Source: Pseudomonas orientalis
Lineage (GTDB): Bacteria > Pseudomonadota > Gammaproteobacteria > Pseudomonadales > Pseudomonadaceae
Direction: 5' to 3'
Length of the DNA stretch: 64,000 nucleotides
NCBI RefSeq assembly: GCF_001439815.1
Contig: NZ_JYLM01000011.1
Location: forward strand, 62,001 to 126,000
How positions within the stretch are numbered: the first letter of the stretch is position 1; each line of letters starts with the position of its first letter. Under the pieces are notes generated by a model that saw only the letters and a program-made list of their open reading frames with translations, was not told where the DNA came from and searched no databases. The position numbers and the translations under genes were made by a program. Of the stretch, positions 1 through 7,863 are shown piece after piece.

Positions 1-1791
1 TTCGCGGGTGACGGTCTGGAACGGGTTGTTGCTGGTACCGCCGCCGCCCGTGACGTAGCTGCCGCTGACAAACGGAATGGTCTGCCCCACGAAAATGCTC
101 GCGGCTTCGTTATCCAGGGTCAGCAGGTTCGGCGTCGACAGTACGTTGCTGCCGCCTTTGCTTTTCAGGGCGCGAGCCAACACTTTGAGGTCCATGACCT
201 TGCCAATGCCGGGCACATCCACGCTGCCGTTGATAAAGCCCAGGCTGAGGCCGCCGGGCAGCACGTCAACGCTGGTCTTGCCATTGAGGTTAAAGCCCGT
301 ACCGCCCAGGTTGGCTCCGCCGATCACGCCTTTACCGGCCAGGTCGCCGCTTTGCCACTGCACACCGAACTCGTTGGCATCGTCCTCGTTGACTTCAACG
401 ATCAGGCTTTCAATGACGACCTGGGCGCGGCGCTGGTCGAGCATGTCGATGACTTCCCGCAGGTTGCGGTACAGCGGTTCAGGGGCGGAAATCAATAAGG
501 TGTTGGTGGTCGAGTCCGCTTGAAGGGTCACCCCGCCGGCGCTGAAGGCAACGTTCTGCTCGCTCTGTTGCTCGCCGGGTTGGCCGGTCGAGCTGCTTGC
601 CATCAGCGCCGACTCATCATTGCCGTTATTGACAGTGCCTTGGCTGCTGCTCTGCCCGATCTGGCTGCCCGTGGTAGTGGCGCCCATCGCGCTGAGCACC
701 GAACGCGCATTGTCGCCCCCTCCCTTGTCGCTTTCACCCGTCAGCAAACCGCGCAGCGACTGAGCCAGTTTTGCCGCCTGGGCATTGCGCAGGTACACCA
801 CGTGCAAATTACTGGGGTTGGCTTGGGCGTTATCGAGCTTGTAAATCAAATTACGCGCCAAGTCGGTTCGCTCCGGGCTACCGGCACGAATCACGATGGC
901 ATTGGAGCGTGGATCGCCCACCACGGTGATTTTCTGCGTCGCATCGCTGCCCGGCTGTTCCAGCAGTTGCGCAACCATCTCGGCGATATCCACGGCGATA
1001 CCGTTCTGAACCTGCACCACGTCGGTGTCGATGGCGCTTGGGGTATCGATGCCTGCAATCAACTGCGCCACCCGTGTGAGGTTCTCGGCGTAGTCGGTGA
1101 CAACGATGGTGTTGTTGCCCGGATAGGCATTGATCGGGTTGTTGGGTGAAACGATCGGGCGCAATACCGGGACCAGGTTCACTGCGTTTTCGTACTGCAG
1201 GCGAAACGTACGTGTGAGCATGCCGTTACTGCCGACGCTGTCGGCACTGTAGACCGGCCCGCCCAGCAGCTTGGCATCAGCCTCGGGCACCACCTGTGCG
1301 ATGCCGCCCACATCCACGACGCTGAACCCTTGCATACGTAACGTCGCCAGCAGCATGTCATAGGCCTGATGCGCCGGCACCTGCCCTTCGGAGACCAGCG
1401 TGAGCGTGCCCTTGACGCGGGGGTCGAGCAGAAATTGCTGACCGGTGGCGCGGGACAACGCTCGCACTACCGCTTGAATATCGGCCTCGACAAAATTCAA
1501 CGTAATGGGTTGATCACCCAAAGGCTTGCTCGGTGCCGTTTGCGTCCGACCGGCAGCGCCGTTGTGCGCGCTGCGGGTGACCTTGTGCAACGGTCGCGGC
1601 TGTCGTTCGATCTGCACTTGCGCGCGCTGCCTGTCGACCAACGCATCGCCGCTGCGTTGGGTGGTGGCCAGGGGCAGACCGAGTTCACTGTCCCGCGGCG
1701 ACTGCGCTGGAGGGAGTGAGCTGCATGCGCCCAGCGCCAGTAACAGAAACGGCGCGGCCGTGCGTACATAATTGGAACCTGACCACTTCAT
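1..1791 (-). CDS. hxcQ: Type II secretion secretin (GspD/HxcQ), 3' end beyond window
   Basis: Outer-membrane secretin that forms the exit pore of the type II secretion system. The start lies at 1791 and overlaps the stop of the GspM-like gene by ATGA. The N-terminus has a hydrophobic stretch ending in LALGACSS, a lipobox, so this is a lipoprotein secretin. HxcQ of P. aeruginosa is known to be a self-piloting liposecretin. N0/N1-type domains (VEADIQAVVRALSRATG) and repeated N-domains (TIVVTDYAENLTRVAQLI and VVYLRNAQAAKLAQSL) follow. The secretin core begins near VIESLIVEVNEDDANEFGVQW, and the gene is cut by the window edge after the VGQTIPFVSG motif. Naming as hxcQ rests on the lipobox plus gene order. 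Confidence 0.93.
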   Translation of the reverse strand, partial: MKWSGSNYVRTAAPFLLLALGACSSLPPAQSPRDSELGLPLATTQRSGDALVDRQRAQVQIERQPRPLHKVTRSAHNGAAGRTQTAPSKPLGDQPITLNFVEADIQAVVRALSRATGQQFLLDPRVKGTLTLVSEGQVPAHQAYDMLLATLRMQGFSVVDVGGIAQVVPEADAKLLGGPVYSADSVGSNGMLTRTFRLQYENAVNLVPVLRPIVSPNNPINAYPGNNTIVVTDYAENLTRVAQLIAGIDTPSAIDTDVVQVQNGIAVDIAEMVAQLLEQPGSDATQKITVVGDPRSNAIVIRAGSPERTDLARNLIYKLDNAQANPSNLHVVYLRNAQAAKLAQSLRGLLTGESDKGGGDNARSVLSAMGATTTGSQIGQSSSQGTVNNGNDESALMASSSTGQPGEQQSEQNVAFSAGGVTLQADSTTNTLLISAPEPLYRNLREVIDMLDQRRAQVVIESLIVEVNEDDANEFGVQWQSGDLAGKGVIGGANLGGTGFNLNGKTSVDVLPGGLSLGFINGSVDVPGIGKVMDLKVLARALKSKGGSNVLSTPNLLTLDNEAASIFVGQTIPFVSGSYVTGGGGTSNNPFQTVTRE

Positions 1792-2297
1792 GATGCTTCC
1801 TTAGCGCCTTGCATCTGATCCATACGGACGGTTCCCGAGAGCGTGCCAGCCGTGTTATCGGTCGTGGCCTCGCCCGCACGCTGCAGGCGAGCCTCGACCA
1901 CTTCCAGTGAAAATTGATTGGGGTAACTCAATAGCCAGGCGATCACCGCATCGGCGGGTGCCTCTGCGAACGTCAATTGCCAGGATGCATCACTGGCCTG
2001 CAATCGGTAGCGCCCCGCCAGGCCAGCGGTGTCCAGCGATTGCTGCAATGATTGTTCAATGCTCGACCCAGCGGGTATCGCGACCTCGCCAAGCAACAGC
2101 TCCAGCGCCTGGTTCTGGGCGCGCAATTTTGGGGTTTCGGTTTGCCAATACTCAATATCCTTGAGCGGTGGCCGGATCAGCAACGACCACACCAACAAGC
2201 TCGCGAAGAACACCGTCGCGCCAATCAGCATGCGTTGTTCGCGCGGGACCAATGCCTTCCAACGCCCTCCAAACATCACCCGCAGCTGATTACTCAT
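1788..2297 (-). CDS. hxcZ: Type II secretion protein M (GspM/HxcZ)
   Basis: Small bitopic inner-membrane protein of the T2SS assembly platform and partner of GspL. About 169 aa. The first ~20 residues are cytoplasmic, then one membrane helix (MLIGATVFFASLLVWSLLI), then a periplasmic coiled and ferredoxin-like part. An upstream in-frame ATG at 2327 lies inside the previous gene. The ATG at 2297 is preferred because it overlaps the GspL stop by only a few bases, as the other genes here do. Sequence conservation of GspM is low, so the call relies on topology and on position between gspL and gspD. Confidence 0.82.
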   Translation of the reverse strand: MSNQLRVMFGGRWKALVPREQRMLIGATVFFASLLVWSLLIRPPLKDIEYWQTETPKLRAQNQALELLLGEVAIPAGSSIEQSLQQSLDTAGLAGRYRLQASDASWQLTFAEAPADAVIAWLLSYPNQFSLEVVEARLQRAGEATTDNTAGTLSGTVRMDQMQGAKEAS

Positions 2298-3423
2298 CGT
2301 CGCTTTCCAAGGTGGCATTACGCTCACTCGACACTGCGTCCGCCAGCCTGCTCAACGTCCAGGTGCGCTCATCGCGGTTGGCGGAAAGCCCGGCCTGGTT
2401 CAATGTCAGTTGCGCAGCAGCGTCGGCAACGGGAGGTGCCTCGTCCGTCATCCGCACCTGCAACTGGCGCTGGCTGAATGTCATTTGCTCGACGCTGCCC
2501 GCCATGAACGGCAACGCAAGCGCGGCTTGCCGCACCAGGAAAGTAAAATCATGAGTAGCCGCCCCGCCCCCTTGCCGGATCGCCAGTTGCTGACGGGCCT
2601 GTTGCAAGGGATTGAGAATCACCGGCAGCTCTGGAAATGTTTGCTTTACGCGTTGATTCATCCGTTGTTTGAGCTGCTGCCCTTGCGCCGCTTCGCGGGC
2701 AGCATAAAGGTTCAGCCCGACCACCCAAATGCCAACGGCCAGTGCGCAACAGCCTAATGCCCGCCCCCAGCCTGCAGCGTGGGCGGTGCGCTTAGCCACC
2801 CCGCCATGCAGCCCCCAGCCAGGGACTGCGCCGCTCCAGCGTTGGTGATCGACGGACCACAACAGCGTTTCGCCAGTGGCTGCGAGCGCCTGCAAGGTGT
2901 CCTCAACCAACGGTTCCACGGTCCCCTGCTCAAGGGCGAAACGCAGCAACAACTGACCGTCCACCACACACGCGCTGATCTGCCCCGCCGGTGGTACGGC
3001 TAAGCGGTAAGGTGCCGGGTAAAGGCCGCGCAGCTTGAGTCGATGCCGGCCCAATAACTGACCAAGGCGATCGAGGTCGAACGTTGGCAGCCAGCTCAAA
3101 TGCACCTGCCCGTCCGCGTGGCGGGCACTGTGCGCCACATGCATCTGTTCGCTTCGCCCCAGGATCAGCGCCTGTGCGGCGCAAGTGACAGCCGCACCGA
3201 TACGAGCCGGTGATAGAGGCGGCAGCGCTATGCGTGTGAGTACCGTATCCATCGGATGAAGGAAACATTCGACGAGCTGAGACTTGGTGGGTTGCCCCAG
3301 CTTCTCAAGGGTGCTGATGCCGGTTTGGCTGACCCGTCCCTTGCGGTCCAGTTGTGCGAACTCAAGCTCGCTGTGTGACGTCAAGGTACCCAGCGCAGGC
3401 AAGGCAATGCGCAGGCCGGTCAT
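2290..3423 (-). CDS. hxcY: Type II secretion protein L (GspL/HxcY)
   Basis: Inner-membrane protein linking the GspE ATPase to the pseudopilus machinery. About 377 aa. A cytoplasmic actin-like domain comes first, then a membrane helix near residues 230-255 (GCCALAVGIWVVGLNLYAA), then a periplasmic ferredoxin-like domain. The start at 3423 is chosen because ATG and the TGA of gspK share ATGA there. A longer reading from 3537 would overlap gspK by more than 100 nt. It sits in the chain gspG-K-L-M-D. Identity is supported mainly by topology and order. Confidence 0.85.
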   Translation of the reverse strand: MTGLRIALPALGTLTSHSELEFAQLDRKGRVSQTGISTLEKLGQPTKSQLVECFLHPMDTVLTRIALPPLSPARIGAAVTCAAQALILGRSEQMHVAHSARHADGQVHLSWLPTFDLDRLGQLLGRHRLKLRGLYPAPYRLAVPPAGQISACVVDGQLLLRFALEQGTVEPLVEDTLQALAATGETLLWSVDHQRWSGAVPGWGLHGGVAKRTAHAAGWGRALGCCALAVGIWVVGLNLYAAREAAQGQQLKQRMNQRVKQTFPELPVILNPLQQARQQLAIRQGGGAATHDFTFLVRQAALALPFMAGSVEQMTFSQRQLQVRMTDEAPPVADAAAQLTLNQAGLSANRDERTWTLSRLADAVSSERNATLESDDE

Positions 3424-4343
3424 ACGCCCAGCCTCGACCAGATGACCTTGGGCATTGCGTCTTCGGGGCGATGCAACAGCGCATCCATATGAACACGGCG
3501 CTGATTGCGATGGGCCTGGCCATGAAGCATGAACCACTCACTGGTGACCCCCACGCGCAGTTCATCCACGCTCAGGTTGGGCAATTGCACGCGATTGACG
3601 AAGTCACCTCGATTGACAAACCACTGGCCGCGGTCACGTTCAGCGACCAACGCGCCGGCCTGCGACAGTGACAAGCCGGGCACCACCGCCGCCAGGACCT
3701 CGGCGCTGGCGGTGTTGCTGTTGACCCATGTGTTGGCCGGAATAATGCTCACGTAACGCGCCAGCCGTGCCAAGAGTCGCTCACTGAGACCGTCAATACC
3801 GCGTAGTTGGTCAAGCGTGCGCAGCATCGGCTGGGTGGCGGGTAACAGCGGCCCAGGCTGCCCCGAGGCTGATGCAACCGGCCTGCGCGGGTAAGCCGCA
3901 ATGACCCGCCGGCTGATGCGCTGCGCCAGGTGGGCCTCGATACCGATCATGTCGCACAGCCGTTCAAAGCTGCGCACCTGGCCAAGATCAACGTGCTCGC
4001 GGGCGACTAAATTACGGAGATTGAACTTGCCTTGCTGATCCTCGAGATGACCCTCAAATTGGCCGTCCTGCGCCGTATTGATCGGCCGCGCCCAAGGCTG
4101 GTCGAGCCGGGTCAGCGCATCATGCTCGCGGGCATCCCTGAGCAATTGTCTGCTGACTTCCAACCCGCCCAGCAACAATGCGCTGCCCTGCACACGCGCC
4201 TGCTCAGCCTCAAGTGAACGGGTAAAAATGCTTTGGCGAGTGAGCATGCCGGCGGCGATCACTGCGACCACCGTGACGATCAACAACGCGCTGATAATCG
4301 CCGTACCGCGCTGTTTCGCCACTGTCGGCGACTGCGATTTCAT
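3420..4343 (-). CDS. hxcX: Type II secretion minor pseudopilin K (GspK/HxcX)
   Basis: Large minor pseudopilin that caps the pseudopilus tip with GspI and GspJ. 307 aa. The N-terminus (QRGTAIISALLIVTVVAVIA) is the GspK version of the prepilin peptidase site, with G followed by T and hydrophobic residues instead of FTLIE. The helical insertion and the SAM-like fold expected of GspK fit the motifs LRNLVAREHVDLGQVRSFERL and NTASAEVLAAVVPGLSLSQA. The stop overlaps the gspL start (ATGA), and gspG ends 8 nt upstream. Confidence 0.9.
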   Translation of the reverse strand: MKSQSPTVAKQRGTAIISALLIVTVVAVIAAGMLTRQSIFTRSLEAEQARVQGSALLLGGLEVSRQLLRDAREHDALTRLDQPWARPINTAQDGQFEGHLEDQQGKFNLRNLVAREHVDLGQVRSFERLCDMIGIEAHLAQRISRRVIAAYPRRPVASASGQPGPLLPATQPMLRTLDQLRGIDGLSERLLARLARYVSIIPANTWVNSNTASAEVLAAVVPGLSLSQAGALVAERDRGQWFVNRGDFVNRVQLPNLSVDELRVGVTSEWFMLHGQAHRNQRRVHMDALLHRPEDAMPKVIWSRLGV

Positions 4344-4351
4344 GACGGCGC

Positions 4352-4810
4352 TTAAAGCTGCCAGGATCCGATATCGGCATTCACGCCGTCACCATCCGGC
4401 TGGCCGTCGGCACCGAGAGAGAAGATATCGACCTCGCCGTTCGCGCCGGGATTCAGGTAATGGTAAGGACGGCCCCATGGGTCGTTGGGCAGGCGTTCCA
4501 GATAAGAACGCCACTGGGTATTTTTTGCATCCGCCGGGCGCTCCACCAACACCTTGAGGCCCTGGTTCATGCTGGGATAGGTGCCGTGGTCGAGGCGATA
4601 AAGCTTGAGCGCCTGCATCAGGCCGGCGACGTCTTGCTTCGCCGCAATCGCCCTGGCCTGATCCGGGCGATCAAGCACTTTGGGTACGACAATCGCGGCC
4701 AGGATGCCAAGGATGACGACCACCACCATGATCTCGATCAGGGTGAAACCGTGCTGAGCGTGACGGCCGCCAGACCCATATTTGATGCGCGCGAAATCCA
4801 TATCCACCAT
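4352..4810 (-). CDS. hxcT: Type II secretion major pseudopilin (GspG/HxcT)
   Basis: Main subunit of the T2SS pseudopilus. 152 aa. Classic prepilin signal HAQHG/FTLIEIMVVVVILGI, with the conserved Glu at mature position 5. The family C-terminal region is clear: YRLDHGTYPSMNQGLKVLVERP and LPNDPWGRPYHYLNPG, then a calcium-loop-like IFSLGADGQPDGDGVNADI. Two ATGs are possible, 4810 and 4801. An AAGG just before the first ATG is better spaced (9 nt) for the second, so the true start may be 4801. First gene of the minus-strand hxcTXYZQ run. Confidence 0.94.
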   Translation of the reverse strand: MVDMDFARIKYGSGGRHAQHGFTLIEIMVVVVILGILAAIVVPKVLDRPDQARAIAAKQDVAGLMQALKLYRLDHGTYPSMNQGLKVLVERPADAKNTQWRSYLERLPNDPWGRPYHYLNPGANGEVDIFSLGADGQPDGDGVNADIGSWQL

Positions 4811-4938
4811 CCTTGGTTTGATCCTAATTCGGCGCGCAGTGTAACAAAACTAACTAGCCGGATAGCAAAATTAATTGGCCGCTGCCCGCGGCTCTGCGAG
4901 TGCTATCCTGCGACGTGTTTTTACACCAAGAGTGACCC
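4811..4938. promoter_or_regulatory. Divergent promoter region between hxcT and hxcV
   Basis: The 128-nt gap between two diverging secretion genes must carry promoters for both. It is more AT-rich than its surroundings, especially around 4835-4880. No clear operator was identified. In P. aeruginosa the Hxc system responds to phosphate starvation, but only a weak, unconvincing Pho-box-like stretch was seen near 4841. Confidence 0.4.
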
Positions 4939-5325
4939 ATGGAGCTGTCGCGCAAGGAGCAAGGTTTTACGTTGATCGAGGTGCTCGTGGCCTTGGCGAT
5001 CATTGCCGTCGCGATGTCGGCCGCAGTCCGCGTTGCAGGCCTGATGACCCAGAGCAACGGCTTGCTGCGCGATCGTTCGATTGCTTTGTTGTCGGCTCAA
5101 GGCAGGCTCGCCGAATTGCGCCTGGACGGACGACTCTCCTCGGGGCACAAAGCGTTTGACTGTGATCAGGGACAATTACAGCTGCTCTGCGAACAAACCA
5201 TTGCACCGGCTGCCGATGGGCGCCTGTTGCGTGTCACGGTTGAGGTGTCGGAGCGCAAGCGTGAGGCGCCACCGTTGGCGCGACTGGAAACCCTGCTGAA
5301 TCCGCCAAAGGAAGCGCGCCAATGA
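4939..5325 (+). CDS. hxcV: Type II secretion minor pseudopilin I (GspI/HxcV)
   Basis: Minor pseudopilin that nucleates the pseudopilus tip. 128 aa, matching the family size. Prepilin site KEQG/FTLIEVLVALAIIAVA with Glu at +5. The GspI hallmark region SIALLSAQGRLAELRLDG follows (equivalent to the usual 'A..kA..laE' stretch). Divergent from hxcT. The next gene, hxcP, lies on the opposite strand 6 nt after the stop, so hxcV is separated from hxcU/hxcW by an inverted gene. Confidence 0.88.
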   Translation: MELSRKEQGFTLIEVLVALAIIAVAMSAAVRVAGLMTQSNGLLRDRSIALLSAQGRLAELRLDGRLSSGHKAFDCDQGQLQLLCEQTIAPAADGRLLRVTVEVSERKREAPPLARLETLLNPPKEARQ

Positions 5326-5331
5326 GCGTGC

Positions 5332-5763
5332 TCAAGGTTGGGTCAATCGGGGTAGAACCACGGCGTTCGGCAGCGTGCTGACGGTGATGCGCGAGTTCTG
5401 CGGGCCACGCCCAATGACCACACCATCCGCCTCGATGGCCACCAGGCGAACGCCCTGGGCCAACGATTCACCCACCACAAAGCTGCGCGGCGGCCCCCCG
5501 TTCAGGCTGAGGATCGCCACCGCTCCCCGCGCACCGGCCATCACGCCAGAGACCTTGATCTCCACCGCAGCCGGCTGGTTGGAAATCCACTGCAGCGCCG
5601 TCGTATCCGGGCGAGCGACCAGAACGGGGGGCTCAACCTGCGGCGCCTGGGACTCGGCCGACGTCAGCAAGACAGAAGACCAGACCAGCACACCCGCGAG
5701 CGCCGTGGCCAACGCCACTGCCTGCAATAGCCGCGGTGCCGTTAAACGAAAAATAGAGACCAA
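5332..5763 (-). CDS. hxcP: Type II secretion protein C (GspC/HxcP), TTG start
   Basis: Inner-membrane T2SS component that contacts the secretin through its periplasmic homology region. 143 aa. A cytoplasmic tip and one membrane helix (AVALATALAGVLVWSSVLL) come first, then a proline-rich linker and an HR-type beta domain (VSGVMAGARGAVAILSLNGGPPRSF). No PDZ or coiled coil follows, so it is a short GspC. The start is TTG at 5763, with GGAGG seven bases upstream and no nearby in-frame ATG. It lies convergent to hxcV and divergent from hxcU. Order and HR-domain features support HxcP. Confidence 0.8.
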   Translation of the reverse strand: MVSIFRLTAPRLLQAVALATALAGVLVWSSVLLTSAESQAPQVEPPVLVARPDTTALQWISNQPAAVEIKVSGVMAGARGAVAILSLNGGPPRSFVVGESLAQGVRLVAIEADGVVIGRGPQNSRITVSTLPNAVVLPRLTQP

Positions 5764-5831
5764 GACAAAACCTCCCTGTTGTCCTGCGGGGCAGTCTACA
5801 GGAGAGATCCATGACGAAGGAGCGTTGTGTC

Positions 5832-6293
5832 ATGAACACGGACAACCAGCGGGGCTTCACCCTGATCGAGTTGATGGTGGTGCTGGTGATCATCGGCATT
5901 GCCAGTGCAGCCATCAGCCTGAGTATCAAACCCGACCCGTTGCAGTTACTGCGCAAGGACGCCAACCAAGTGGCCCAGAGGCTGCAAATCGCCCAGGCCG
6001 AAGCCCGTGCCGACGGCCGCCCAATCACCTGGCAGGCAGACAGTAAAGGTTTCCGCTTCAGCCGTCGCAGCGAATCAGGCCATGGCTGGGATCACTTTGT
6101 GAACGACCCGCAACTGCGTCCCCGGGCCTGGGAAACGCCGTCAATGAGCGTGCGCGTAACCCCCAGACAACGAGTGGTAGTGAATGCCGAATGGTTCGCC
6201 TCCCCTCTCCAGTTGCGGCTCTCGGATGGCCAGCACCAACTCACCGTTCAACTCACCGCGACCGGGCAAGTTCGTGTGGCGAACGAACCATGA
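5832..6293 (+). CDS. hxcU: Type II secretion minor pseudopilin H (GspH/HxcU)
   Basis: Minor pseudopilin, GspH-like. Prepilin site NQRG/FTLIELMVVLVIIGIASA. About 153 aa from ATG 5832, which has AAGGAG nine bases upstream. An in-frame ATG at 5811 with its own AGGAG would give a leader of 15 residues and cannot be excluded. The body holds the GspH pattern AQRLQIAQAEARADGRPITW and WDHFVNDPQLRPRAW. The stop overlaps the hxcW start by ATGA, so the two are co-translated. Confidence 0.88.
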   Translation: MNTDNQRGFTLIELMVVLVIIGIASAAISLSIKPDPLQLLRKDANQVAQRLQIAQAEARADGRPITWQADSKGFRFSRRSESGHGWDHFVNDPQLRPRAWETPSMSVRVTPRQRVVVNAEWFASPLQLRLSDGQHQLTVQLTATGQVRVANEP

Positions 6294-6895
6294 AAACAGA
6301 CCAGCACGGTTTTACGCTTATAGAGGTCATGGTGGCGATCATGCTGATGGCCATTGTCAGCCTTATCGCCTGGCGCGGCCTCGACAGCGTGAGCCGGGCC
6401 GACAGCCATCTGCAGAGCAGTACGGAGCAGACCCAGGCGTTATTGCGCACATTGAACCAGTTGGAACGCGACCTGGCCCTGCGCGCCAGTAGCGAGCTGC
6501 GCACCCCAGGCTTGACCGAGGACGAGCAGCCCGACGCCCTCCCGGCAGTCAGCGTTCGCAGCGCCGACAATCATGATTTCCAACTGAACGTCATCCGTAG
6601 CGCAGCACCTCCAGAGATCGGTTTGCAACGCGTGCGCTGGTGGTTGGACGGCGACACCTTGTACCGCGCCACATCAGCGGCCAGTGACCGATACCCCTTA
6701 CCTGCGCCCAAAAAAGCAGCGGCGGCATTGTCCGGCATCAGTGACCTGCAGGTACGCTTCTGGGAAGCCGGCAAAGGCTGGCGTCAGCTCGCCGGCAACC
6801 GCAAGAACGACCCTCTCGGCCTGGAGATCAAGCTGACCCGCCAGACGCCGCAAGGGGAAGAGCGTTATCGGCAAGTAGTGGGCCCCTTGCAATAA
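6290..6895 (+). CDS. hxcW: Type II secretion minor pseudopilin J (GspJ/HxcW)
   Basis: Minor pseudopilin at the pseudopilus tip, partner of GspI and GspK. 201 aa. Prepilin site DQHG/FTLIEVMVAIMLMAIVS. GspJ hallmarks follow: LLRTLNQLERDLALR, QRVRWWLDGDTLYRATS and a C-terminal LQVRFWEAGKGW. The start at 6290 overlaps the hxcU stop. A longer reading from 6191 lies inside hxcU and is rejected. Last gene of the Hxc block on this side. Confidence 0.9.
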   Translation: MKTDQHGFTLIEVMVAIMLMAIVSLIAWRGLDSVSRADSHLQSSTEQTQALLRTLNQLERDLALRASSELRTPGLTEDEQPDALPAVSVRSADNHDFQLNVIRSAAPPEIGLQRVRWWLDGDTLYRATSAASDRYPLPAPKKAAAALSGISDLQVRFWEAGKGWRQLAGNRKNDPLGLEIKLTRQTPQGEERYRQVVGPLQ

Positions 6896-6899
6896 AGTC

Positions 6900-6922
6900 A
6901 GTCCAGTGCTCAGCGCTGGACT
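6900..6922. terminator. Hairpin between convergent hxcW and SDR
   Basis: AGTCCAG (6900-6906) pairs with CTGGACT (6916-6922). The pairing extends inward by three more pairs around a TCA loop. It lies 4 nt after the hxcW stop. There is no T-run on either strand, so it is only a possible terminator or mRNA end-stabilising hairpin. Confidence 0.4.
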
Positions 6923-6981
6923 CTGGGCTTGGGGATACTGGCCGGAGGCTGATGCAAAGTCAGTGCGTCTGCAAGGCACAA

Positions 6982-7863
6982 TCAGTTCTCCGGCAACTTC
7001 AGGCGCCAGCCCTGCCCCTCGCGGGTTATCAAGCCCCGCTGCTCAAGGGAAACCAGGTAGTTGCGATGGCCGGTTTCGCTTTTGCGCTGAAACAGCGGCA
7101 ACACCCGGGGCAAGATACCGGGAGCCAGCATCACCAGGCGTGCCGTCCAGGATTCGCTCGGTCTTACGAACATCTCCAAGCGAGGTTTATCCAGCGCCTT
7201 GAGCACGGTTTGAGCCACGTCCTCGGGCATTTGCGGTGGGTCCAGGAACTGCATTTTGTTACCGTCCTCAATCGCCTCGCGCATCAGCATCGGCGTTTCG
7301 GTGGCCGATGGGTTGACGATGGTGAACGTGACGCCGAGCCGTTTACCATCCAGCCCCAGGCACAGCATCGCCCCGCGCAGACCGAACTTCGACGCCGAAT
7401 AAATACAGGTTTCCGGCATTGGGAATAACCCACCCACCGACACGATGGAAATCACCCGACCGTCAAGAGCCTGTTGCAGCAACCCGAGGAACGCCTGAGT
7501 CAGCGCGATCGGCACCAGCATGTTGAGCTGCACTTCATGGCTGATCGATTGCATTGAGCGGACTTCGAACGGCGTGTTGCTGAGTATCCCGGCATTATTG
7601 ACCAGCAGGTCCAGGCGCCCAAACTCATCACGCACATGGTTGATCAGCCCTTCCAGCGCCGTGGCGTCCGTCAGGTCGGCCTGGTAAGTCAGTGCCATCG
7701 GTCCAAGGGCTCTGCTTGCCTGTGCCAGGCGATCAGGGTCGATGTCCACCAGCAGACACTTGATACCGCGCCCGATCAGCGCGGCGGCAATCGCACGGCC
7801 CAATCCACCCGCGCCGCCAGTGATCAGCGCAACCCAGCCCGTAAACATCCGATTACTCGCCAT
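6982..7863 (-). CDS. Short-chain dehydrogenase/reductase
   Basis: NAD(P)-dependent oxidoreductase of the classical SDR family, substrate unknown. 293 aa. Cofactor motif TGGAGGLGRA near residue 15, NNAG near 90, and the catalytic YSASK near 160. The C-terminus is about 40 residues longer than most SDRs and partly hydrophobic (WTARLVMLAPGILPRVLPLF), as in the group found beside flavin monooxygenases. A strong AGGAGG precedes ATG 7863. The start overlaps the end of the upstream monooxygenase gene by 11 nt, so the two form one operon. Confidence 0.88.
   Translation of the reverse strand: MASNRMFTGWVALITGGAGGLGRAIAAALIGRGIKCLLVDIDPDRLAQASRALGPMALTYQADLTDATALEGLINHVRDEFGRLDLLVNNAGILSNTPFEVRSMQSISHEVQLNMLVPIALTQAFLGLLQQALDGRVISIVSVGGLFPMPETCIYSASKFGLRGAMLCLGLDGKRLGVTFTIVNPSATETPMLMREAIEDGNKMQFLDPPQMPEDVAQTVLKALDKPRLEMFVRPSESWTARLVMLAPGILPRVLPLFQRKSETGHRNYLVSLEQRGLITREGQGWRLKLPEN

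Noticed and set aside
520..1149. Plus-strand open frame of 209 aa within hxcQ
   Set aside because: Lies opposite the secretin coding sequence, which has strong family motifs.
4835..4865. Pho-box-like stretch between hxcT and hxcV
   Set aside because: Only the first half resembles the consensus; the second half matches about three of seven positions. Not enough to call.
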